DNA of 64,000 nucleotides from Trileptium ribeirensis (lineage: Eukaryota > Nematoda > Enoplea > Enoplida > Thoracostomopsidae), in assembly GCA_030248225.1 (NCBI GenBank), contig JASANE010028067.1:41546-105545 (forward strand), in the 5' to 3' direction. The translations under genes were made by a program, and so were the position numbers. Below are positions 35,882-47,207 of this stretch, piece after piece. Each line of letters starts with the position of its first letter. The stretch's first letter is position 1. A model generated the notes under the pieces. The model was not told where the DNA came from. It saw only the letters and a program-made list of their open reading frames with translations, and made no database searches.

Positions 35882-36148
35882 TTAATAGCAAAAAGATTTA
35901 GCAGGCTTATAAACAGGACCATCCGGTTCTGCGTTGTACTCCCTGGCCATTTGCGCTATATATCTACACAAATATTTGCTTATATCATCATCGCTCATAT
36001 GATAAATGGGAGACCCTCGGTACGAAGCGCCGACCCCTGGAATGTCCGACCTCCACGCCTCCCACGACTGCCGGCTGACTCCTCTTGAGAACTCGGACCT
36101 TGAACAAGAGTGGTTCATATCCGCCGTGAATACAGCATATATATTCAT
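35882..36148 (-). CDS. Probable 3'-terminal exon, unrecognised protein
   Basis: An 88-codon minus-strand frame, clearly richer in G and C than its AT-rich surroundings, followed about 20 bases after the stop by an AATAAA poly(A) signal (35855-35860, minus strand). Readable pieces include 'SRQSWEAWRSDIPGVGASYR', 'SDDDISKYLCRYIAQMAREY' and the C-terminus 'PVYKPAKSFCY'. An upstream AG allows an acceptor at about 36160, or ATG at 36148 may be the start. No domain is recognised. Composition and poly(A) signal make this one of the likelier genuine coding segments. Confidence 0.4.
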   Translation of the reverse strand: MNIYAVFTADMNHSCSRSEFSRGVSRQSWEAWRSDIPGVGASYRGSPIYHMSDDDISKYLCRYIAQMAREYNAEPDGPVYKPAKSFCY

Positions 36149-36605
36149 ATATTGAAATAGCTCGCATTTCGATTATGTGCGAAGTGTGAATAATAACTTG
36201 ACGCTGTTATATCCGATCGTTTATACTACACACGGTTAAATTATCGTTGATTAAGCATTTCAAAAGGTAACAAGCCAGTTGATATAAATGCCGCGTACTA
36301 TTTCATTCACAGTTACACACTCAGATATCGGAAAGCGACTGTGAGTGACTACAACTGTTTTATATCCGGTATCTGTCGCTACATCTAAGTTTATAGTTCA
36401 CAATTCAGTCACTGATTTAATGCAATTCTTAAATTACAAGATATTTATTCTATTGTATGCTAGGCTTTGATTATAAGTATATATAGGCATGAAAATATAG
36501 TTAGTTCGCCGTATTTCACTCGCTTCCAACTATATTCCTAATCTAATATGATTACTTATAAAGCGTAGAAATAAAATTAACATGCACCGAAACTTGAGAT
36601 TGGTT

Positions 36606-36744
36606 CAGGGGTGTCGCAAGCTCTTCAAAAGTGGTGGGTGGGGTCGTCTACAATGATTTTGTAATAACTCCATCAGTCAAATATTGGAAGAAGTGCGGCG
36701 GGGGTAGGCGGGGCGGTCTTCTGCCTTACCTTTACAACGCCCCT
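36606..36744. mobile_element. Short MITE with CAGGGGYGTCG ends
   Basis: 139 bp bounded by 'caggggtgtcgcaag' and 'tacaacgcccct', inverted with mismatches. The interior has G-rich runs (gtgcggcgggggtaggcggggc). CAGGGG-type ends are common in hAT-derived MITEs, but no 8 bp target duplication is visible. Confidence 0.4.
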
Positions 36745-37603
36745 ACATGGGTCCGTTTTGTATCCGACTCGAAAGAATGAAATCATTCGAAAGAATGAAA
36801 TATCTAATTTTTAGTTTTCATTGCTAAATGTGCGGTAATTTAAAGGAAAAATGGCGAAAATATGGTCAACTGATAACACTTATTATTCACTAGAAGCTCA
36901 ATCAACCGTGCTGTATGTACTTGACAGAGTTATTTTGAACCAACCTGAAGACTAACTAATAGGACAATGAAGGAGGGACTGGACCACACAGTCCCTTCAT
37001 AGCAAAATCTATTCCTTCAAGATAGTTCAGAAGTTTTTGTTTTTAGTAATTATATTTTAGTTATCATAGGGCCATGGTCTTTGCCGGAAGCATAAAAATA
37101 CGGCGCCGAGCTTGGCTCATCAGTAATTTTCTTGTATGGGTACAGTGTTCCAGAGCTTAAAACGAGACAAACATCGAGTTTTGAGCTCGTTCGCATATGG
37201 GTAGCCATTATTTCAATATTTTATCTGCTTGTGCAATCTACTAAGTCTTCCCCATTTTCACACTTGGTACTTTATGTTTACGACATTGGCACATTTATAA
37301 ATTCATGCAAATATATATCTGCATAGTTATTTAACAACAAATTTAACAACAACAACAAAGAAGTTTATTAACAAATAGCACACCGATATCCGGAAAATCA
37401 GCCTAACGAGGTTTGCATCCGGCGTTAAGGCCATCATTGCGAGCTCGAAACTTAGGCAATGGCTTAGCGGACAAAATCTAATCATAAAATGAACGCATAA
37501 GTAAATTTCAAATAAAAGACAAGTTAATAAGTACAAATTCAACCGAAAAGGAACCAAATCTACTTACATTCGGTGAAAATATAGAGCACAAGATTAATAT
37601 TTA
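36745..37603. other. Unassigned AT-rich stretch
   Basis: Short open frames only. The direct repeat 'gaaagaatgaaat' at 36770-36800 is the only structure noticed. Confidence 0.4.
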
Positions 37604-37979
37604 TTAAGGGACTAAATAGCATTTTATATTATTAAAAAAGTTTCTATTAAACTGTAAGAACTGGCTCAAGTCAAGCTTGTTTAAAAGTATTTTGAATTTT
37701 CTGCAGTCGGATGAACCTGCGCAAACAAAACTAGATAATTTATTCCACGCATCGATAGTTCTCACCGCGAAGCTATGTTTATAGCAGTTTGAATGAAACT
37801 TTGGTTTTATTAGTTTTCTTTCGTGACCACGCGTTTTCGTGTTGTGGGAAATTTCAAAAATGCTGTGACACCTATCAATTTCATTATTTAGGCTTTTGAA
37901 AACTAGAATAAGGTCATGTTTTAAACGACATAGTTCTAAAGGTTCAAACTTGAAGTATGTAAGCCGTTGCTTTTGCGAC
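37604..37979 (-). pseudogene. CR1-type RT, C-terminal end (outer element of a nest)
   Basis: The minus-strand frame reads 'RLTYFKFEPLELCRLKHDLI', 'HSIFEISHNTKTRGHERKL', 'FAVRTIDAWNKLSSFV' and 'NKLDLSQFL', the usual end of CR1-type ORF2. It is continuous for about 130 codons, but its upstream part is separated by the insertion at 37980-38790. Confidence 0.88.
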
Positions 37980-38790
37980 GTATAATAATAATAATACACA
38001 TCATTTATATAGCGCCCTTTTCACCGAGGCGTTGCAAAAGCGCTTACAACATGAAACAAATATACATTAATATACATTAAATTAACAAATATACATATAC
38101 ATAAATGAACGTTATCGGGGAAAGCAGAGGCATTTTTTGCCTCTTTTTTCCATGAACAATATAACATTGAAGCGATTATCTCAATATTAACGAGGAAATA
38201 AATGAGTTTTGAGCCTGGATTTAAATGTAGACAATGTTAATTGCGAGTCTCGTAGTGCACGCGGTAGATTGTTCCATAATAGAGGCGCAATAAATGAAAA
38301 TGATTTCGTGTTAACACTGCAGACTTTGAGAACACGTTCGTTCATTAAGCGAGGCGTCGAAGTAGTATGCAGTATCGCTGACAAATATCTAGGTTCGTGG
38401 CTGGCTAAAACGTTGCGTACTATCGTCAGTATTTTAAATATAACTCGTTGCCGCAATGGAAGTCAGTGTAAATTTCGCAATATCGGATGGATGGCGTCCA
38501 CTTTCTTGAACAGGTTACTATTCGAGCTGCAGTATGGAGGACCCTGCGTAAAGGCTACAATGCGCAAACGGGTGTGCTTGAATACAGAGCGTTGCAGTAG
38601 TCTATCCTGCTCATGACAAAAACTCGAATCATGCTGTGTGCGGTTTCAGCATTCAATAGGCGGCGCAGGCGGCTTATAGAACGAAGTTTCCAGGTACATG
38701 TCGCTGCTAACTGGCTGATATGTTGGATCATATTTAGTTTATTGTCCAGCGCGACTCCGAGAATTTTGATAGATTTGACTGGTTATATCT
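37980..38790 (-). mobile_element. L2-like 3' fragment inserted in the CR1-type copy
   Basis: Minus strand: 'IKILGVALDNKLN', 'LRSISRLRRLLNAETAHSMI', 'SRIDYCNALYS', then the frame 38456-38187 with 'HEPRYLSAILHTTSTPR', 'SFSFIAPLLWNNLPRALRDS' and 'STFKSRLKTHLF', the C-terminus of L2-type RT. It ends with a GCGC-ended hairpin (38012-38044), 'tatataaatga' and a TATTATTATTATTATA tail (37980-37998), matching the architecture of the element at 19552-21020. It is 5'-truncated, as expected of target-primed reverse transcription. Confidence 0.88.
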
Positions 38791-39330
38791 GGACTGGACA
38801 TATCGAAGATACCAAGCCGTATGGCCAGCCTTCTGGTAAAATACCGTTGCACTTAATCCAACTTATCTCTATTTCGAGCAAATAACATGGTGACCAAACT
38901 TGGCTATAATATTCCAATATTGGTCGAACATACGATAAATACGACAGTATTAATGACTCTGAGTTACAGTGAATGAAGAGGTTACCAACATATTGATTAC
39001 ACGATATGGTTTTGCAACGATGACATTGCAGCGCGTCTCAAATTTGAGGTCGCAGCTTATTATTACACCTAGGTCTTTACATGCGGAAACGCAGGGAATT
39101 ACATTGCCTTGCAAACTATATTGAAATTTGAGGTTGCTTTTGCCCAAGTGTAAAATATTGCATTTCGAGACTGAAATAGAAAGTAGCCAGCATTTTGCCC
39201 GTTGTTCCAAGGAGATAAGTGCGTTCTGCAGATGAGTCGGAGCATTGTCATTAACATATAGTTTAACGTCGTCTGCAAAAACTTTATACTTGACATTATT
39301 TAAGCAATAAGCAACATCTTATATATATCA
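38791..39330 (-). pseudogene. CR1-type RT, central part (outer element of a nest)
   Basis: The minus strand carries 'DVAYCLNNVKYKVFADDVKLY' (motif C, FADD, near 39260), 'LEQRAKCWLLSISVSKCNIL', 'CKDLGVIISCDLKFETR', 'YVRPILEYYSQVWSP' and 'VQRYFTRRLAIRLGIFDM', ending at about 38790. The next expected segment resumes at 37979. Frameshifts and stops are present. Motifs A and B are missing upstream. Confidence 0.85.
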
Positions 39331-40191
39331 GAAGAGGCCTGCAATTTGGTAGTTGATATGCGACGACTGTAATAATATTTCACGAAATGTGCCGTATTAT
39401 CATTAATCCTTCCATACCAGAATATAATTTGTGTATCATGGAATGTTTGAGAATCTCTAGCTGGCACCTTTGATCGAAGCCTGGTTATACGGATGAAAAC
39501 GGCTTACGCAAACCAATGATCCGGTTCAGTAGTTGTTGGTCGATTCCTTCAGTAACTTCACAGAGGGAGTAACAACAACGCACGTTCAAAAATACGTCAC
39601 ACGATAGTTGACATAGTACAAAACAACATCCGTTATATTCATTTGGTGCCACGGGCAGAAAGGATCAACAAACATGTCTATTTATTTGATTAGGTATTTA
39701 TTGATTTATTTTTATTTATTAAAGTATTTATATATGTGATAATTATATTAACAAAAGGTAATTCTGCTCACATATATTTCTACATTTAGTATCCATGCAG
39801 TAATACTATACACATCTGTATATAATTAGAGGTCAAGTATTTTCCACGTTAACGGTGGTGTAAAATTTAGACTACAACGAAGTGTTAGTTTTTCTCATAA
39901 CCACGAAAGCTATGAAACTGTCGAAATTCGAACAGCAATATGTTATATACTGTTTTCAGTTTGGTTATCTAAATAAACAAAAATAAGCATGTTTCGAGTT
40001 TTAGTGTTTAGTAAATCAAGAGTTTACTACTTACTATCGATTCACATATTGTAAACAACATTAGTGTAATAAAACTTTGCTACGTTAGAAAACAACCTTA
40101 AAAAGATTGTGCTTACAACTACTTAATATTTAATTTTTCAACACTTCTCTCAATGTTTCAGGCTTTTGATGGACATGGACAGACGGAAGAA
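39331..40191. other. Unassigned AT-rich stretch
   Basis: It may hold further decayed RT sequence on the minus strand near 39340-39640, but no motif is certain. A/T-rich simple sequence lies at 39670-39740. Confidence 0.35.
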
Positions 40192-40396
40192 TTATTTGGC
40201 ATAATTAACCGCTATTTGGGCAAACTCTGTTTGCTGCGCCCGCACTGTTTCAATAAGTGGATCGTGCCGTGATACTCTGTTATACTCAGCAATTGACAGA
40301 CAATGTGTTCGCTTTATCTTCTCCAAGGGTGTTTCAGTGCGTATCGTTTGAAGCTTTCTTGTTATCGGCCTTCCCCTCAAGGTTTGATGTAGCTAA
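40192..40396 (-). CDS. Exon-like open segment, unrecognised
   Basis: After an acceptor-like 'gaggcttag' on the minus strand, about 67 codons run to TAA at 40192. Codon use is coding-like and the peptide hydrophilic ('RTETPLEKIKRTHCLSIAEY', 'RVSRHDPLIETVRAQQTEFA'). No domain recognised. A 72-codon frame on the other strand is its shadow or vice versa. Confidence 0.25.
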
Positions 40397-42100
40397 GCCT
40401 CAGCCATCTGTCAATGTTATAAGAACAAAAATACGAACACCGATGATTGGCATCTTTGCTGTCGTCAAATCGTAGTTTGGGTTTTTCTTTCTAGCTGTTG
40501 CCCCCACAAGTTGCAAGAAACCTAAAAGTAGCTACAGTTTCGTAGAAAAGAAGGCAAAGTGGCCTTTTAATATATGTAGATAAGTGTTAAGCCCTTAAAC
40601 GATGATTTATTATAATACTCTTAGCCAACTATTTTAATCCCATAAAGACTACAAATTAAACAAATTATCTATTGGTGTTTTAACGTGTTTTAAGATATTA
40701 TTTGTAGATAACATTTTAATCAATTTACATTTTTAAATTAAATAAATATTTTCAAGCACTATCATTGAATTCGATTGCCATGCCTATTTCAATATATGTG
40801 ATACACGTTAATATAAATAATTGTAAATTTTGTATTGCAAATTTCTTTTTTCGGAGACTTTTAAAAATTTAAATATCCTGCATATATTTGCTGAGCTACT
40901 AATTGATAATAAAGATTTATGAAATTATGTAAATAATTCAACTGTGCAATACTGAAATAAACTTGTGTTGCATTAAACAAAAAGGTATTCTCTTTACTAC
41001 AGCACTTTTCAGGAAAAAGAGGGATTTCTTTATTTGGCAATAAATATGTGTAGGTGGCGTTAGAGAATACACCTAACATGTAAATATATGAGCTTACTGT
41101 CTAAAGCTAAGTAGAGAGTAGAATGCGAGTGTCACTGCTTTGTTTTCCGTTGAGTTAGCTGGCAAGCTACATCGAGATAATGTTTGCTGAGGCCGAGTTT
41201 TTACGCTTTATATAATCGTATTCGGTGTAATCAAGCGATAGTCTAAATTTCTATTAAGTAACGACAAAGCAAACGTTTCCACTTTCACCGAAATTCATAA
41301 CCAGATTATATTTTTCTCTTATATATTAAAATCAACAACGTCATCTTTATAATAAAAAGCTTAATTTCGATTTATATATTTTCGTTCTGGCTTTATAGTT
41401 TATAGCTCATAACATTTCAAAATAGTACAAGAAGAATAGAAAATTGAAAGCTGAGGATGTTGTGTGTTTTAATATAGAAATTTAGTTTTAAATTACGAAT
41501 TTTATCAAAGAGTTATGTAGCTATAGCCAGCAGTGTAACAATGAATGCGCAGGTGTGATCTATAGTCGAACAGACTTAAAGAAGAGTTTAGACATTGCTA
41601 TTTTTCCGTGCGTCCATCATGCTTTTTAGAACTGAATAGAGAGCATCTTTAAATATAAATTAAAATAAAATACGATTTCTCAGTAGTGCGAGAAATTTTC
41701 AATTTTAGAATTGAATTTTTACGCTGCTCAAACTCATTAAAAATGCAAATAATTTGCGGAAGTGGAAATCACTTTTTATAGCGGCGATGGAATGAAAATA
41801 ATTGAAAAAAGATTGAAGCGTCCGTGTACATAATAGTACCAAACATGGTGTTAATAAAGTCATTGTCTCATGACTAACTTATTCGGTTTATGTCATTACT
41901 ACAGTTAAGTTTGGTTTGCAACACTATATTTTAAGAATTTTAGCGCGTTATGTTTACCCCTCACTATTTTATAGACGATAACATCTTAATCTGAACTGAT
42001 TTTGGGGTGAAAAAAAAATTTTGTTCAACCCTTCTTGCTAATAAATGGAAATACTTGCAAACAATTTTCCAAGTATGTGCCAACCTATCATCGCATTGAA
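40397..42100. other. Featureless AT-rich stretch
   Basis: Strongly A+T-rich with no convincing open frame, repeat or RNA. Most resembles intron or intergenic DNA. Confidence 0.5.
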
Positions 42101-42357
42101 TGGTAAAATATATAGGGAATTCTACCAAACGGTTTTCATGTTATAGGTGTTGCAATAAATATTGCAGCTAGGCAACAGGATAATCAATCTTAGGATAAAT
42201 TTATTCAGTAATGAATAGAAAACTACATTGGTAAAATATATGGGAAATTCTGAATAACGATTTTCATGTTATAAGTGTTGCAATAAATATTGCAGCTAAG
42301 CAACAGGATTATCTAGGTTAGGATAAATTTAGTCAGTGAAGAATGGAAAACTACATT
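42101..42357. repeat. Tandem duplication, 128 bp x 2
   Basis: Two copies begin at 42101 and 42229 with 'tggtaaaatatat' and share 'gttgcaataaatattgcagc' in the middle, with about 10-15 per cent differences. No coding potential. Each copy has a small palindrome, gcaataaatattgc. Confidence 0.9.
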
Positions 42358-43566
42358 TTGCTAAATTTCTATTGTTTGGTAACTGTTGTAATTGCGTGTC
42401 ATCGATGGCTATTGTTAAGACGTAGCCTACTATGCTATAATGCCCACGTTAATATTAGCCGTAAAGCTCAAAATGGGACCATAGTTTTATCGCTGAATTA
42501 ATGTCTGCATACATCTAGGGTAAACACACAGCGTTAATAAATACATATAACTATATACGTTCCTACAATAATATATAAATATAGGCTATACATTATACAG
42601 TTATGTATATAAGTATCTATGTTTTAAATATATGTATACTTTTCCTACTTCATGGAAGCTTTTCTAAAGTATTATTTCTGCTCCATTTTTCAGCGTTGTT
42701 CTGGTTTCGTTTCAGTTGGTTTATGTTTTCGCAAAGATATTTTCTCGTAAAATTTAAATGATGACGATGATGATGGTGATGGCGGTAAAAGCAGTGCTTT
42801 CCAAAACCGACTGGCACTAGTAGTGTTCTTCTGTATTAATGCTTATTGCTGTTGTTGCTGTAATATCGAATCTGTAGTGAAAGAGGAAATAGCTTAATAA
42901 TAATAATATAAGCAAGCTTGCATAGTTGCCAGTAGCAGATTTGAAAATCAAACCATTTCAATAGACTGTTTTTCGTTTGATTTCCGGAAAACATGATTCC
43001 ACAAGCAGTAACAGCAGCGTGATTAATGCAATTTTATGACCGTTGTGCCATCGTGAATGCAACTCATCTGTGGAGCATTCGTACGCGATAGATGAATAGG
43101 TTGGAAACGATAATACGATTTTATACGGTTTGCTGTTATTTTCGAAATAGGAAAAGCTGAGATTAATCTACGATAGCGAAACCTCAAATGGGTCTTGATT
43201 TTAAACATGACTGTATCGAATAAAGATATTTATATATCGTATGAAACCTCCAGTTAAACATAGAGCTTCGCTTATTTGATAAGTGAAATTGTTTTATAAA
43301 AGAAAAACATCATAGGTTAATCACATCACTTTGAAAATGCACTGTTTCCGTGCGTTCGTAAGGAAAATCTGTTAATTTATTACAACGGTAGTTCAGTAAA
43401 ATATGGCTAGCAATAGCATTGTTTCCCGTGTTGTTTGCGTTTATGATTATGCAACTGGTCTAATATTAACCGTAATAATGCTTAGGATCATTGCATAATT
43501 TTGTGATTCACAAAATAATATGAAAGAGAATTTCATTTTTATTTTCAACTACCGTTGGGCCTTCAG
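42358..43566. other. Unassigned AT-rich stretch
   Basis: A GAT/GGT-rich microsatellite-like segment lies near 42760-42790 and a short CTG/TTG run near 42845. No gene recognised. Confidence 0.4.
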
Positions 43567-43794
43567 TACACGAAATTCACGGAAAATGTACAAGATTTGT
43601 ACCAAATCCACAGGTTTATAGGACAGAAGAATAACCCATTATATTATTTTGTCGCAAAGATATGGCCTTTAGTTGTGCCTTTTACTACTACGAAGCTGAA
43701 GATTGCGAGGGCAACCTGCGCAAGCGAAATTTTATACTTTTCTGTATTATGTATTGCGGCGGTTAATCTGTTGGCAATATTGCTACATAGCTAG
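43567..43794 (+). CDS. Exon-like segment ending in a possible membrane helix
   Basis: Following an acceptor-like 'gggccttcag' (43557-43566), a 75-codon plus-strand frame with good codon use runs to TAG. The last part, 'EILYFSVLCIAAVNLLAILL', is a plausible transmembrane segment preceded by positively charged residues ('TTKLKIARATCAS'). Family unknown. It could be part of a membrane protein with further exons in this AT-rich area. Confidence 0.3.
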   Translation, partial: YTKFTENVQDLYQIHRFIGQKNNPLYYFVAKIWPLVVPFTTTKLKIARATCASEILYFSVLCIAAVNLLAILLHS

Positions 43795-45786
43795 GTGGCC
43801 ATTAATATCTGTGTTTGATTTTCCTTTTCGTTTTTACGGTTACAGTTCTTTTGTTCACTTATCATTAAAGTTCAGTTATCACGGTAGTTGGGAATACGCC
43901 GATCGAGGCGTTTGGTATCTTAATTAGGATCAGTAACCGTAAGTAATTTTAGCGCTACAAACTGGTTTAGAATGGTGACTTTTTGGAAAAAATATCTCAA
44001 TATTATTAGAAAATCATTTTTTCCCAATATTTTGACAAGCCAATAACTACTTTCCTAAACAATAATCAATATAAATCAATCTATGCCACGAATAAATATG
44101 CATCCGAATAAACTTTCTAGATCATTGCTAGAAAACACGTACAGTTTACTCCAAACTGCCTTTAGTGTACTAAATTCGACAAAATGAATAATTTTTATAT
44201 CAATAAGCTTGTTCTTTAAACATGTTCTTCAAATATAGCTGCTATGAAATAGCAGCTACATATCCTTACCAAGTTAGTGCTGTATAACATGAAATGTTCT
44301 ACGAAATCAAAGAACTCAATATATTTTCTTATCTATTTGTGAAAATATTGCCGCATTGTAAATTTGGAAAACTAAAAAATATTTCCCGAAATTATGTGAT
44401 TAATGAATATTTGCTTAATAGCTAGGAAAATATGTTTATGCAATCTATAAGAATATTTTTTGCGTATATTCAGAGAAATAGTTTCTCCTTAGTGTTTAGG
44501 AAAATATTCCAATGTGTGGTTTTCAGACAATTAGAACTTAGCATCAAAAATTTATAATACGTCATATTCCGTGCCATGATTGAAATGAAAGTCTAAATTA
44601 AATTTTTGTTAACCAAATTTTAACATGTAACCGTATTGCTAAAAAGCACAAAAATTTAAACTCGCAAATTTCACCTAAATTCAATAATCATAGAGCCTAA
44701 TTTAGAAATCAAGCCTGATCCATTTAGGAGGTACTTGTCACGATATAAATTGACGACAGCTAAATCAGTTTATTTAGCTTGTTTAATTTAGCTAAAACAC
44801 TGAGGCTTAGATGAAAAATTAGAAATAATTATCAGTGATACCTGGCAAACTTTATTGTCTGGTATTAAACGAAACTAACATGCTTTCACTGACCATCCTA
44901 TTTGTTATTTAGCAAAATCGTGTCCCTCAACATTATAAAATCTATCAAAAATTATTTCTTTCTGTTCGCGAACCTCAATTGTTTATCAACCCAACGGAAT
45001 TTTATCGCATTCGAATTAAAAAAAAACTATGTTGCCAACAATAACTGATAAACTATAGAAACGTTTCATTTGTACCCTCACATTTACATTCAATTTGTTC
45101 GCAAACGCAGTTGAATCCTAAGTCAATACTAATAATCGTCATGGAGCTATCATTGTAAGCCTGTATTTTTGAGATAGCAATAAATCGAAATCGCTTTGCT
45201 TACTTGTTCCATAACAATTTATGTGGATTCCACATCTTTTTTCAATATAGGACGGTTAGTGGGCGCATCTAAAAGTTTACTCGTGCATTAACAAATTTAA
45301 TAGCTGCAATAAATCATACGAAGGCCGAAATGAACACAAAGATTACTAATAAATTATCTTAAATTCTTTTACCGAAGTGAATGAGATCTTACTATCCACA
45401 TAGCCTAATTGCTTGAGCATGGCAATAATTGTCTCTAACATGACGTTCTGTCAAGTATATAAAAATTCTTTTTATCTCCAAAGTTTAAAATGAATTTCTG
45501 ATTGTTTATTCGTTGTATTTTCTCAAACAAAAACACTTGAAATTCGAAGACATAAAATCTCTTGAAATGTTAAGGTTTGAAAAAATTTAATTCTTCATAT
45601 TTTAAATTCTTCATGTATATTTGTTATTTAAGAAACTATCTTCATTTTCCGTAAAATGTATTCTGTGCTAACGAATATATATTTATTATACATTGTACAG
45701 CAGTTTAAAATCTTGGTGTTATAAGCAGGCCTTTATATACCAATCTAGATAAGAACACAATAACGACTGTCCAAGTTGTGTCTTAC
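43795..45786. other. Featureless AT-rich stretch
   Basis: Intron- or intergenic-like. A 9 bp perfect hairpin 'tagctgcta...tagcagcta' is at 44236-44259. TTTAGCT motifs recur near 44760-44800. Nothing else noted. Confidence 0.45.
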
Positions 45787-45932
45787 ATATCATAGGCAGC
45801 ATATAATATTTACTAAGTTGTTCTGGTGCAATTTGTTTGTCGATAATGTTCAGAATTGGTTGTACAACCATAAGAATTTTCCTATATGTATCGTAGAGAT
45901 GGAATTTGTGACATAGCACTAAATATAACAAC
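45787..45932 (-). CDS. Internal exon candidate with both splice sites
   Basis: On the minus strand 'ttttatgcag' precedes and 'gtaaga' follows a 146 bp open segment (phases 2 in, 1 out). It encodes a Leu/Ile-rich helical-looking peptide: 'LLYLVLCHKFHLYDTYRKIL', 'MVVQPILNIIDKQIAPEQLS'. Both splice sites fit consensus. The family is not recognised. Reading on past the donor reaches a stop at 45719. Confidence 0.35.
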
Positions 45933-46964
45933 CTGCATAAAATCACAAGTGCAGTAAATATCTAACTGCTACAAGCCTAGCTAACTATTAACATTGTCAA
46001 GAATTAGTAGATTTGAAACTCATTAGTTTATCATGTGCAACATAAGCCTAGTTCAGTCTAAATAATTTCGTTCATAGTCTGAGCACAGGGAATATATGAA
46101 TTTTATTAATAAAATTCAAATTTTATAACATAAAAACGCTTCGCTTTATAGTAATATCAAAATACTTGATATCTCAAATGGGAGATAGTTGTAAGCCGCT
46201 CAAAAGCACAGGAATGATCCGAGCACTAGAATTCCGGGGCTCTTACTACCACCATTTTTGATGGTCGCGACACACTATTTCTATAAAAGTTCCGAGGTCA
46301 GGCAATAATTGTTAAAAGTGGCAAGAATGCAGTTTTTGAACGGTCGTCGTATTGCGAGTTGGAAAACAGTATTAATTATCAGAAACGCCGATCTAGAAAC
46401 TGCAGCCCAGATTTCTATGTTTCAGTTCAAGAACTAAATTGCCAACGGAGGGTTTTGTCTGAATTTTAATTTTACATAAATAATAATGATACGAAAATAG
46501 GGTATCAATCATACATTTGAATAAAATCGATTGTGTTCGCTATTTGAACGAATTGTACACGAATGTTGAATGATGAATTGCAAAAAGGTGATAACTACAT
46601 ACAACATATATGGTGCAAATATAAATATTCGTTATTTTCCATTCAATACATTTATATGAATTCATTAAATTTGGCTGCTTTAATTCCAGTAAAATGATGA
46701 AGAATTAGGAAGCTTAGCATGGCGACAAGCACATAGAATTGGTTAAGCATTTAAGAAATTTTAGAAATATATACGAAATACGCAGAAGTAGTGAACGACG
46801 ATATTGCCAAATACCTCAGCATTTTGGGCTCATATATATCGCGGAGGTTTTCTTCTGATGCTCGCTGCATTGAACATTTTACATGGTTTGATAGACTTGA
46901 TCGGACAAGTTTATCCGGACATGACAATAAGTGTAGAATAAGGATTAAGACCTGATCAGTGCAG

Positions 46965-47207
46965 AATGAGGATTGCGACCTGATTAGTTTAGCTAGAAGT
47001 ATCGCCGAATCATCAACTGTTTCGCATATCGTTTGGGGTGAATCAAATGTCAGCGCTCTTGCCTTTGCTCTTCGTGCTATAGATACTGACATTATGGATC
47101 CAATCCAACGAACATTAAACAACCAACGATCAGCAGTGTTCTGCGCAAACGACTTTTTCAACACTGCCAATGACATAGTGGATTTTCGTCAACTTACGCA
47201 GCCGTAG
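46965..47207 (+). CDS. Probable 3'-terminal exon, unrecognised
   Basis: An acceptor-like 'gatcagtgcag' (ending 46964) precedes 80 coding-like plus-strand codons ending in TAG, with an AATAAA about 175 bases beyond (47381). Pieces are 'ISLARSIAESSTVSHIVWGE', 'LAFALRAIDTDIMDPIQRTL' and 'SAVFCANDFFNTANDIVDF'. No domain is recognised. A ~28 bp imperfect direct repeat (agaataaggattaagacctg / agaatgaggattgcgacctg) immediately precedes and overlaps its start. The minus strand is open for 141 codons but reads less like protein. Confidence 0.35.
   Translation, partial: NEDCDLISLARSIAESSTVSHIVWGESNVSALAFALRAIDTDIMDPIQRTLNNQRSAVFCANDFFNTANDIVDFRQLTQP

Noticed and set aside
38209..38885. Plus-strand frames of 135 and 90 codons
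   Set aside because: They are antisense shadows of the L2-like RT C-terminus on the minus strand.
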